From NCBI GenBank assembly GCA_021372815.1, contig JAJFTS010000194.1:1-53934 (forward strand): 53,934 nucleotides of DNA, written 5' to 3'. Of the stretch, positions 42,965 to 48,528 are shown in pieces (positions within the stretch are counted from its first letter, which is position 1; every line of letters begins with the position of its first letter). Below the pieces are notes generated by a model. That model worked only from the letters and a program-made list of their open reading frames with translations. It was not told where the DNA came from and did no database searches. Position numbers and translations under genes: made by a program. Source of the DNA: Deltaproteobacteria bacterium (GTDB lineage: Bacteria; Desulfobacterota; Syntrophia; Syntrophales; Smithellaceae).

Positions 42965-44017
42965 CTAACATGGCGGCTCATCTGGAATGCTGAGCAAGTG
43001 TCTGTAAAGTTTCGTTCGTTGCTCAGGCGTGAGGTCACTTAGTTTTTCTTTCTGTGCTCTGCCCAGGTAGCCCTTAACATCGTAGCCCTTTTTGACAGAC
43101 AGCGTGAAAATCGTGCTTGATTGTTTAGCCGCATCTAATTTCTCGAAATCAATATTGGCTGGTTCTTCCGGCTTCTTCTCTTCCGCTTGCGGCGGTTCAG
43201 GCCCAGTGCCGCTTTCCTCTTCCGGCAACGGAGTAATGTCAATCGGCTTGCTGTCCCGGATTTCCTGATCAAGTGCCTGCGGGCCATAAATCCCAGTCAT
43301 TGCCTTAATTGAAGCATCAACAAACTGTTTTCGCACGGCTGCGTCAGAGAAGTCGGGCCGGAAGACAATCCGAGCCATGACAAAAGGCTGCTCCAGTTCC
43401 TTCGTAGTGTACGCCTGCTTTAAACCAAGGAGCATCCGTAGCACACGGTTCATGGCGCCAGCCTCGCATAACCTCAGTTTAAATTTACGCTTCTGTATCA
43501 TGTCGCGGTTTACGCAGAAATCAACATACTCCGCCCGTTCCTCCGCTGTTTTTCTGTAATAATTTCCTTGTTTGTCTTTGGCCTCTGCCTTTTTTGTGTA
43601 TTGATCAACGAGCTCATCCCGCATGACTTCAAAATCGATATCATACTCAGCGGAGAAAAAAACCGGCTGGCCGTCCGCTTTTTTGATTCCGCCGACTGCC
43701 TTATATGATATGTAGTCCCGTGATTGTCCGTTGTCAGTCCGCTTCGTTTCTGAAGGCGACCAGATAACGCCAGAGCACACGCTCAGCTTCATCAACGCCT
43801 GTTTTGTCGGCCGCCATTTCTTTTCCGGTCCAATGGCTGCGTTGTCGTGCGGGTAAACATCGCCGTCATTCGGATTGGATGACAATTTTACCGTCTCAAT
43901 TATCGGATGGTGGTATTCGCTTAGTCCGGCTATATGGGTGCTGGGCATGAGTAAATTCGCGCCCTTTGCCTTATACGCCTCCAACTCTGTTGAAATATCT
44001 TTCTCTTTTTCCGTCAT
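42965..44017 (-). CDS. Probable recombination (annealing-type) protein
   Basis: 350 residues. The conserved-looking core is residues about 150-225: RKFKLRLCEAGAMNRVLRML then LGLKQAYTTKEL and PFVMARIVFRPDFSD. The C-terminal third begins with an acidic, Pro-rich linker (LPEEESGTGPEPPQAEEKK) and ends in a small helical domain. The layout (globular N-terminal part, acidic linker, small C-terminal domain) and place next to SbcD suggest a single-strand annealing or recombinase mediator protein. I cannot place it in RecT, Erf or Rad52 by motif. Confidence 0.6.
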   Translation of the reverse strand: MTEKEKDISTELEAYKAKGANLLMPSTHIAGLSEYHHPIIETVKLSSNPNDGDVYPHDNAAIGPEKKWRPTKQALMKLSVCSGVIWSPSETKRTDNGQSRDYISYKAVGGIKKADGQPVFFSAEYDIDFEVMRDELVDQYTKKAEAKDKQGNYYRKTAEERAEYVDFCVNRDMIQKRKFKLRLCEAGAMNRVLRMLLGLKQAYTTKELEQPFVMARIVFRPDFSDAAVRKQFVDASIKAMTGIYGPQALDQEIRDSKPIDITPLPEEESGTGPEPPQAEEKKPEEPANIDFEKLDAAKQSSTIFTLSVKKGYDVKGYLGRAQKEKLSDLTPEQRTKLYRHLLSIPDEPPC

Positions 44018-44310
44018 GGTTCCCTCCTCCTTTTTAATCCTTCCGGCAAACTTCCAACCTCAGCCAGCCAGTAAAAATATATCCTCTTGCCCTGCAACCT
44101 TTTTGACATTACTGTCCATCCGTGCGGTGCCAGTGCTTCCCTAATATCGCTAATTCGGCACGAATGTGTTAAACTTCCAGATGCTTTTGTGACCTCGATT
44201 GCATCCGCGCCGCCATGATAAAGCAGGTCATAAATTTTGTAATTTTGGGTCTGAAAATCGAAAAGTTCTCCTGGTTTCGGTGCTGTGAAATTAAGTGCCG
44301 GCTGGTTCAT
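44014..44310 (-). CDS. Winged-helix-like small DNA-binding protein
   Basis: 98 residues. TQNYKIYDLLYHG, then SLTHSCRISDIREAL, then HGWTVMSKRLQGKRIYFYWL has the helix-helix-wing pattern of small phage winged-helix proteins. The stop overlaps the next gene's ATG and the start overlaps the preceding stop, so translation is coupled. Probably a DNA-binding regulator or recombination accessory. Confidence 0.65.
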   Translation of the reverse strand: MNQPALNFTAPKPGELFDFQTQNYKIYDLLYHGGADAIEVTKASGSLTHSCRISDIREALAPHGWTVMSKRLQGKRIYFYWLAEVGSLPEGLKRRREP

Positions 44311-44588
44311 TAATTGTCCCTCGCAACCTTAAAAACCTTACCTGTTTTTATCTCTTTACATGACCAGCCAGAGGCCGAAGGTTCAAGAACGCAATCATCG
44401 GCGTATTTTTTTGTAAGTTGTTTCTCAATGTGGGAAATTTCCTTTTGAGATAATGGCGAATGTTTGGGCGCCATGCCGACGGCGCACAAAGCAATTATGA
44501 TTGTTAAAAAAGCAGCCACCAAAATGGTAGATAAAATATCGTTGAAGATTTTTTCTTTTTGATAAGGTGATAAAAATTGTTTAAACAT
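44310..44588 (-). CDS. Small inner-membrane protein
   Basis: 92 residues from ATG 44588 with AAGGAGAAAG upstream. Residues about 17-39 (DILSTILVAAFLTIIIALCA) are a membrane span. The C-terminal 50 residues carry two Cys (DDCVLEPSASGWSCKEIKTG) that could form a periplasmic disulfide. Function unknown; an early exported-domain membrane protein could act in superinfection exclusion, but that is speculation. Confidence 0.68.
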   Translation of the reverse strand: MFKQFLSPYQKEKIFNDILSTILVAAFLTIIIALCAVGMAPKHSPLSQKEISHIEKQLTKKYADDCVLEPSASGWSCKEIKTGKVFKVARDN

Positions 44589-44607
44589 TGGCTTTCTCCT
44601 TCGGCAT

Positions 44608-44629
44608 GAGGGGGCCGGGTAGCCCCCTC
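44608..44629 (-). promoter_or_regulatory. Perfect GC-rich hairpin before the membrane protein gene
   Basis: GAGGGGGC and GCCCCCTC pair perfectly (8 pairs, six-base loop) on either strand. On the minus strand it ends six bases before the AAGGAG ribosome site of the membrane protein gene. No T tract follows. It probably controls stability or processing of the leftward message. Confidence 0.65.
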
Positions 44630-44678
44630 CTACTAATATTAATTTCCTTCGCCGCACCTGATTTTCGTGCTCCGGACA

Positions 44679-44688
44679 GGTTTAAACC
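44679..44688. repeat. Palindrome GGTTTAAACC
   Basis: A perfect ten-base palindrome flanked by CCGG on both sides (TCCGGACAGGTTTAAACCGGAT), in the 260-base gap between two leftward genes. It may be a protein-binding site; nothing else decides. Confidence 0.35.
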
Positions 44689-44768
44689 GGATAAGCAATT
44701 CAAAAAACCTTCTTCAAAAGTATAAATTTACCTCCTTTATTTTATTTTGTGAAACCGTGGTATTGGTG

Positions 44769-44852
44769 AAGGGGCTGGATGAGGTCATTTTTTTGACGAG
44801 TGATTTTATTGTTCCCCAACATATAGCATCACTTCCAGCCCCTTATTTTTTA
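44769..44852 (+). ncRNA. Candidate structured RNA with terminator (plus strand)
   Basis: AAGGGGCTGGA (44769-44779) pairs perfectly with TCCAGCCCCTT (44834-44844), stacked on AGTGAT/ATCACT (44799-44804 with 44828-44833). A side hairpin GTCA/TGAC lies in the bulge, and a TATTTTTTATT tract follows. In the plus direction this is a terminator-shaped fold, though the genes on both sides are on the minus strand. It could end an antisense or small RNA, or be bidirectional. No open frame here is convincing. Confidence 0.5.
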
Positions 44853-45053
44853 TTTACTAATAGCAATGTTTAGCTTTGCGGCTATTGCAAAAAATAATTT
44901 CCTTTCAAGAACGTATTGCAGGGCATCGCCGTTTCTTTCTACTGCTTTCAGGCACACGGCTTCGGTCTGATCTTTAACGTATCGCAGGGCATAGCCGTTT
45001 CTTTCTACTGCTTTCAGGGCTGCTTCAATTGATAATATTGCACAAAATTTCAT
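44850..45053 (-). CDS. DUF4116 repeat protein
   Basis: 67 residues from ATG 45053 with GGAAAGGAA upstream. Contains two copies of a 22-residue unit (LKAVERNGYALRYVKDQTEA and LKAVERNGDALQYVLERK), the pattern of DUF4116 repeats, plus half a unit before them. First gene after the leftward promoter, so among the earliest expressed. Function of the family is unknown. Confidence 0.75.
   Translation of the reverse strand: MKFCAILSIEAALKAVERNGYALRYVKDQTEAVCLKAVERNGDALQYVLERKLFFAIAAKLNIAISK
44911..45018. repeat. Direct repeat of 42 bases, offset 66
   Basis: 44911-44952 and 44977-45018 differ at only two bases. They lie inside the DUF4116 gene and code for the repeated unit. The near identity at DNA level shows a recent duplication of one 22-codon module. 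Confidence 0.85.
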
Positions 45054-45377
45054 TGTAGAATATTCCTTTCCTTTTTTTATCAGCCCCTTACCAGCACGGG
45101 GCGTCAGACTGAATCGCGTAGTTGTATGAGTTGATGTTCGATTAAAACTGCGTACGCTGTACTGGCAACACTTCACTCGCTCTTATCAAACTAATTAAGG
45201 AGGTGCCGAACTATTCCCGGCAGTCAGTGGAATCTTATTTGGCTCCTAAAATCTTTTTTACCTTGCCTCGTCCGCCCTTGTGTTTCAGCGATTATGTACC
45301 TTCGAGGTCTTTTGCCTTCCAGCCGCTATTCCGGTGATTAGCCAGGGGAGGGAAGGTTTGTTGCTTTGTTGATTCGT
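45054..45377 (-). other. Long untranslated leader of the leftward operon
   Basis: About 320 bases between the leftward promoter and the first leftward gene, with no convincing open frame on either strand. It holds small hairpins such as GCCG-GGAATAGTT-CGGC (near 45207-45223) and a GC-rich stretch around 45320-45350. A long structured leader next to an early promoter could carry an antitermination or regulatory site, but no known motif (boxA, nut, put) is clear. Confidence 0.5.
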
Positions 45378-45406
45378 ACCATAATCGAAACTGGCTTTTC
45401 TGTCAA
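45378..45406 (-). promoter_or_regulatory. Leftward early promoter
   Basis: On the minus strand TTGACA (45406-45401), a 17-base spacer and TATGGT (45383-45378). The -35 box is a perfect consensus and the -10 matches 4 of 6. It drives the DUF4116-to-34.3 kb operon and lies back-to-back with the rightward promoter. Confidence 0.75.
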
Positions 45407-45453
45407 GTATTATTTTCATCTAAGAAAAATATATTTTCTATGGCGAAAATATC

Positions 45454-45482
45454 TTGCAATGTATTGCGATATCGGTTATAAA
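45454..45482 (+). promoter_or_regulatory. Rightward promoter with operator-like palindrome
   Basis: TTGCAA (45454-45459), 17-base spacer, TATAAA (45477-45482). The predicted start of transcription falls at about 45489-45490, on the regulator's ATG, so the message would be leaderless. GCAAT-GT-ATTGC (45456-45467) overlaps the -35 box and is a likely operator. Confidence 0.65.
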
Positions 45483-45489
45483 TGCAAGC

Positions 45490-45687
45490 ATGAATAGACA
45501 AAAATATTTAGACAAATTAAAAAAGGAATCGGAAAAACTTACATATACAAAGTTAGCGGCTAAAGTAGGCGTCCATTATGTTACGTTGTGGCGCGTCATT
45601 AAGGGCAAATCGCCGGGAGATTTAAAATTTTGGGATGCGATTTTTGCACATTATAAGAGACCGCGTAAAAAACCCCAATTCAACTAA
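45490..45687 (+). CDS. Cro/CI-type helix-turn-helix regulator
   Basis: 65 residues from ATG 45490. KLTYTKLAAKVGVHYVTLWR with VIKGKSPGD is a helix-turn-helix of the lambda-repressor family. There is no Shine-Dalgarno, consistent with a leaderless message; the upstream in-frame TTG lies inside the promoter. The short length lacks a dimerisation domain, so it is more Cro-like. It sits between divergent early promoters and probably represses one or both. Confidence 0.8.
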   Translation: MNRQKYLDKLKKESEKLTYTKLAAKVGVHYVTLWRVIKGKSPGDLKFWDAIFAHYKRPRKKPQFN

Positions 45688-45710
45688 GACACAAAATCCC
45701 ATAGGCACAA

Positions 45711-45776
45711 ATTACAAAAGTTTACATGAAAAATTACAAATGTTTACATGGAAAATTACAGGAGCTTACATGGATA
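45711..45776. repeat. Three tandem 22-base iterons
   Basis: The unit ATTACA-n-AGTTTACATG-AAAA repeats at 45711, 45733 and 45755 with a few changes; ATTACA and TTACATG are kept in all three. The period is two DNA turns. They lie between the regulator and the next gene, whose ATG is inside the third copy. They could be replication iterons or a cooperative operator array. Confidence 0.8.
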
Positions 45777-45979
45777 ATATGAATTTAGAAATACCGGATT
45801 GCGGGGCAAGTTACGTTAAGTCGGATAAGCGTGATTACTGTATTATTGGATTGTGTGCGGCGAAAACCCTGGATGAAGTGAAGTCCTGCGCAAATTATGA
45901 TCCGTCTATATTATTTAATGCCGGCGGGTGCGATCATCTAGCCCCGCGGTCAGGCAAGTGTTTGAAGGGCGGAAAATAG
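45770..45979 (+). CDS. Cys-rich small protein
   Basis: 69 residues from ATG 45770; ATG 45779 is also possible. Six Cys (DCGASY, YCIIGLCAAKT, SCANYD, GGCDHLAPRSGKC) suggest a metal-binding fold. First codon lies in the third iteron, so its translation start overlaps the repeat array. No family recognised. Confidence 0.6.
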   Translation: MDNMNLEIPDCGASYVKSDKRDYCIIGLCAAKTLDEVKSCANYDPSILFNAGGCDHLAPRSGKCLKGGK

Positions 45980-45982
45980 CGT

Positions 45983-46213
45983 ATGGTCCTTACTTTCGGC
46001 ATCCACAAAGGTAAAAAGTTGTCTGATCCTGATATTCCGGATCGTTATATCTGCTGGCTGGCGAAACCTAAATATAGCGGCATGTTTTACAGGTCCCTGC
46101 ATGTCACTGATCTCAAGTGGCGGGTGCCCTGGCCGGTGAAAGAAGCCGCCAGGGTGGAAGCGGAAAGGCGAGGATGGACTTTGAGCGGGGAGACGTGGGC
46201 ACATGACCGATGA
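45983..46213 (+). CDS. DUF3820-like protein
   Basis: 76 residues. FGIHKGKKLSDPDIPDRYIC followed by WLAKPKY matches the short DUF3820 pattern (F-G-x-x-K-G-x-x-L then P-x-x-Y-x-x-W-L), found at the ends of exonucleases and as small stand-alone proteins. A 15-codon frame (46203-46250) overlaps its end and the next start. Confidence 0.7.
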   Translation: MVLTFGIHKGKKLSDPDIPDRYICWLAKPKYSGMFYRSLHVTDLKWRVPWPVKEAARVEAERRGWTLSGETWAHDR

Positions 46214-46246
46214 TTTATGGGATAAATTAGGGGAGTTGTTCGGAGG

Positions 46247-46417
46247 ATGAAAGACAAACCTTTCCCCGCCCAGATGCTCCATAAATACACCTACGAACAG
46301 TTGGAGCGGATTTCCATAAAAATGGACAGCGGCATTCTGATGGAAGAGGCCGAACGGCAGATGTTGAGAGAAGAGAAAATTGAGAGGTTTATGGAGAACG
46401 ACGAGAGACAGAAATGA
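46247..46417 (+). CDS. Small helical charged protein
   Basis: 56 residues, ATG 46247 preceded by GGAGG (within the overlapping 15-codon frame). It is one long charged helix (EQLERISIKMDSGILMEEAE). Overlaps the next gene by four bases (ATGA). Function unknown; the spacing and Shine-Dalgarno support translation. Confidence 0.6.
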   Translation: MKDKPFPAQMLHKYTYEQLERISIKMDSGILMEEAERQMLREEKIERFMENDERQK

Positions 46418-46668
46418 GTATTTGCGCTTACTGTAAATTGCATCAATGCGGCATCACATATCGCATTGTTAAAGAGCACGGTTGCTTAAATAATAAAAAG
46501 CAATACGGCCAAAAGCAACAATGCAAGCACTTCCGCAAAGTAGATCACCCAATTTGGGTGGAAAAAGAGAGAATCAAGAAACGAAGAAAAAAGTATCAGG
46601 CGATTAAGAAAGCTAAAATAGATAGGTTTATGAATGTTGATGAGCAAAGAAATAAAAATAATAATTAA
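46414..46668 (+). CDS. Small basic Cys/His protein
   Basis: 84 residues. CAYCKLHQCG, then EHGCLNN, then QCKHFRKVDH gives Cys/His pairs for a zinc knuckle, followed by a very basic helix (KERIKKRRKKYQAIKKAKID). Likely nucleic-acid binding. It overlaps both neighbours. Confidence 0.62.
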   Translation: MSICAYCKLHQCGITYRIVKEHGCLNNKKQYGQKQQCKHFRKVDHPIWVEKERIKKRRKKYQAIKKAKIDRFMNVDEQRNKNNN

Positions 46669-47014
46669 TGGCACGATCCGCTCGAAGAAAAACAGCAAGC
46701 GGATATTTGCCACCGGAAAATCTAAAAAAGTGCTGCCGTCGAAATCTTATGTATCCTGGGAACAAGACGCCTGGCGGCAGATGATGGCGGCAGGTTTTAA
46801 TACATTAGGTGTTTTATCATGCCCGATAGAAGTAACGGCAATGATTTATTACAAAGGGCCACGCCCGGACTTAAGCGGTGCCCTGGAATCAATAGGCGAT
46901 TGTCTCCAAAAGATAATCTGGGCAGACGACGCTCAAATCGAATCATGGGACGGCTCCCGATTAATCCATGACAAAGATAATCCACGGACGGAAATCACGG
47001 TTAAAATACTTTAA
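46634..47014 (+). CDS. rusA: RusA-type Holliday junction resolvase
   Basis: 126 residues. IKIIINGTIRSKKNSKRIF at the start, GPRPDLSGALESIGDCLQKI with IWADDAQI near 75-100, and the closing NPRTEITVKIL match RusA, including the Asp residues that bind Mg in the active site. It cuts Holliday junctions before packaging. ATG 46634 overlaps the preceding gene by 35 bases; ATG 46640 is an alternative. Confidence 0.9.
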   Translation: MLMSKEIKIIINGTIRSKKNSKRIFATGKSKKVLPSKSYVSWEQDAWRQMMAAGFNTLGVLSCPIEVTAMIYYKGPRPDLSGALESIGDCLQKIIWADDAQIESWDGSRLIHDKDNPRTEITVKIL

Positions 47015-47040
47015 GTATTACTTTAAGGTTAACATTTTTA

Positions 47041-47068
47041 TTGATTTATTACGTGGAAAGTGTATAAT
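47041..47068 (+). promoter_or_regulatory. Promoter of the structured leader
   Basis: TTGATT (47041-47046), 16-base spacer, TATAAT (47063-47068), a perfect -10. Transcription would begin near 47075, a few bases before the first strand of the long inverted repeat. Confidence 0.68.
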
Positions 47069-47074
47069 GGTGAC

Positions 47075-47190
47075 ATTCGTTAGCGCGAAGGTAATTATGA
47101 ATCAACAAAATAATAAATATAAGCCATTGAGAAAACGGACCGGAATCTAGGCATTCTGCCTTCCTTCGCGCTAACGGTCCGTTTTTCTCT
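47075..47190 (+). ncRNA. Interleaved-helix leader RNA / attenuator candidate
   Basis: Strand 1 GTTAGCGCGAAGG (47079-47091) pairs perfectly with strand 2 CCTTCGCGCTAAC (47163-47175). Strand 3 AAAACGGACCG (47132-47142) pairs perfectly with strand 4 CGGTCCGTTTT (47175-47185), which runs into a T tract. The order 1-3-2-4 is interleaved: either a pseudoknot or two exclusive folds, where 3-4 is a terminator. Strand 1 contains the AAGG ribosome site of a 17-codon frame. It lies between rusA and the DUF1376 gene and could regulate the replication genes or be a small RNA. Confidence 0.7.
47097..47150 (+). CDS. Leader peptide candidate, 17 residues
   Basis: MNQQNNKYKPLRKRTGI, ATG 47097 with GAAGG five bases upstream. 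The Shine-Dalgarno is in strand 1 and the last codons are in strand 3 of the interleaved structure, so its translation would disrupt both helices. An in-frame ATG at 47067 overlaps the promoter. Translation is unproven. Confidence 0.4.
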   Translation: MNQQNNKYKPLRKRTGI

Positions 47191-47203
47191 GTGGTGAAAG
47201 GTC

Positions 47204-47578
47204 GTGAAATTGAAAAAGCCTCCTGCTTTTATGTTCTACGCTTCTGACTTTTATATGGACACTTCAACATGGGATGCGGACGATATCGGGGTTTATATTA
47301 GGCTCCTTTGCATGGAATGGGTGAACGGTCCTTTAGAGGCCGACACAAGAAAGCTGGCCAAAATTGCGAAGAAAACGCATCAAAAATTCATCAAAAATTG
47401 GTCAAAAATTAATCAAAAGTTTGTCGTTTCTGGTAACGGATTTGTTGTAAATCTAAGGTTAGAGGAAGAACGTGCCAAACAAATGTCTTTCCGCGAAAAG
47501 CAAAGAGAGTTCGGCAGGTTGGGAGGAAAGCCTAAACAATCACTTAAAGAAAATATGGAGGTTTTTCAGCAAGGGTAG
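47204..47578 (+). CDS. DUF1376 replication-associated protein, C-terminus frameshifted
   Basis: 124 residues, GTG start with AAAGG upstream. KLKKPPAFMFYASDFYMDTS, then DDIGVYIRLLCMEWVNGPL, then VVNLRLEEERAK is the DUF1376 domain of phage replication proteins. It stops at 47578 after KENMEVFQQG. In the next frame the sense goes on to 47660 (SLRLPYRVAYRVAKPRALKK), as usual for this family. A one-base excess in TTTTT (47562-47566) would explain the break. Confidence 0.82.
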   Translation: MKLKKPPAFMFYASDFYMDTSTWDADDIGVYIRLLCMEWVNGPLEADTRKLAKIAKKTHQKFIKNWSKINQKFVVSGNGFVVNLRLEEERAKQMSFREKQREFGRLGGKPKQSLKENMEVFQQG

Positions 47579-47615
47579 CCTTAGGCTACCCTATAGGGTA
47601 GCCTATAGGGTAGCC
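47572..47615. repeat. GGGTAGCC repeat and palindrome cluster
   Basis: GGGTAGCC occurs three times direct and once inverted. GGCTACCCTATAGGGTAGCC (47584-47603) is a perfect 20-base palindrome. It is followed by an AT-rich stretch (about 47640-47695) at the start of the primase gene. Possible initiator-binding cluster of a replication origin. Confidence 0.6.
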
Positions 47616-47646
47616 AAACCCCGCGCGTTGAAAAAGAAAACATCAT

Positions 47647-48528
47647 ATGTATATATATAAAACTAATATAAGTTATATAAATATACCGGACCCGAGAAAT
47701 TTTTCAAATCCAAAAAGTTTCTTTGACCTATTCCCTGGTGTAAAGACAATTCAGACCTTTGATGACACGAAAGCAAAGAGAAAAAATCTTACCAAAATGT
47801 TTCACTTTAATGGCGAAGTAACAGAAAAAATATTATCCGATCTGCGTTTCATCAACGAGCTTGGCGCGGGCATATACATGACCATCAACGAAACAAACGG
47901 AAAGGGTAGGTTGGCTGATGATATAGTCAGAATCAGATCAGCATTTGTTGATCTGGATGGATCACCATTAGAACCAGTGCTGAAATATAACCCCACATTG
48001 GTGGTGGAATCATCTCCCGGCAAATATCATGCGTATTGGTTTGTTTCGGATATGCCATTACCTGCGTTTTCGCCTATGCAAAAAAATATAGCAAGAATAT
48101 TTAACGGCGACAAAGTTGTTCATGATCTTCCTCGCGTACTGAGAGTACCGGGATTTTTGCACCAAAAAAAAGAACCGTTTTTAACATGTATTCGAGGCGG
48201 TATTGGAACAGTGTTTACATATCGTGGATTAGTTGAAATGTTTCCACCAGCGAAAGTGAAACAGTGGTCTGGTGAAAAGTACGGAAATAACAGGCCAGTT
48301 AATAGCGGAGATTTTCGTGGGCAATATGGCGCACCTTTACACGAAAGAAATATTCACGTTTTGCGGAGAGTTGGCGGGTGTATAAAACGTGGTAAAACAT
48401 GGGATTATATTATACAAGAGGCATTCAAGGAGGGACTGGCGTGTAGCCCCCCGTTAAAAGAACAAGAAATTCAAAATATATTAAAAAGCGCGAAGAGGTA
48501 TTACAATGGAACAAATAGAAATATTTAA
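47647..48528 (+). CDS. RepB/AEP-type primase with PriCT domain
   Basis: 293 residues. IYMTINETNGKGRLADDIVR, then SAFVDLDGSP (catalytic hhDxD), then VESSPGKYHAYWFV (sxH), then HDLPRVLRVPGFLHQK form the archaeo-eukaryotic primase core of RepB-like replication primases. Residues about 230-285 (RNIHVLRRVGGCIKRGKTWD, then NILKSAKRYY) are a PriCT-1 domain. The start is in an AT-rich stretch without a clear ribosome site; ATG 47647 gives the usual N-terminus (SFFDLFPG). Primes phage DNA synthesis with the helicase downstream. Confidence 0.85.
   Translation: MYIYKTNISYINIPDPRNFSNPKSFFDLFPGVKTIQTFDDTKAKRKNLTKMFHFNGEVTEKILSDLRFINELGAGIYMTINETNGKGRLADDIVRIRSAFVDLDGSPLEPVLKYNPTLVVESSPGKYHAYWFVSDMPLPAFSPMQKNIARIFNGDKVVHDLPRVLRVPGFLHQKKEPFLTCIRGGIGTVFTYRGLVEMFPPAKVKQWSGEKYGNNRPVNSGDFRGQYGAPLHERNIHVLRRVGGCIKRGKTWDYIIQEAFKEGLACSPPLKEQEIQNILKSAKRYYNGTNRNI

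Noticed and set aside
44667-44873. 68-residue plus-strand frame
   Set aside because: It runs through the structured palindrome and the end of a real minus-strand gene, lacks a ribosome site and has no protein-like pattern beyond one hydrophobic stretch.
44911-45018. CRISPR-like repeat
   Set aside because: Only two copies, within a coding frame and in step with codons, so a protein repeat duplication explains it.
45711-45776. CRISPR array
   Set aside because: Copies are contiguous without spacers, so they are tandem iterons.
46968-47150. 60-residue frame overlapping rusA
   Set aside because: Its first half overlaps rusA and the promoter; only the last 17 codons have a ribosome site, so these are listed as the leader peptide.
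47912-47925. GATATAGTCAG looks like the S element of a group I intron
   Set aside because: It lies in the continuous primase frame (DDIVR) and no P, Q or R element or frame break is nearby.
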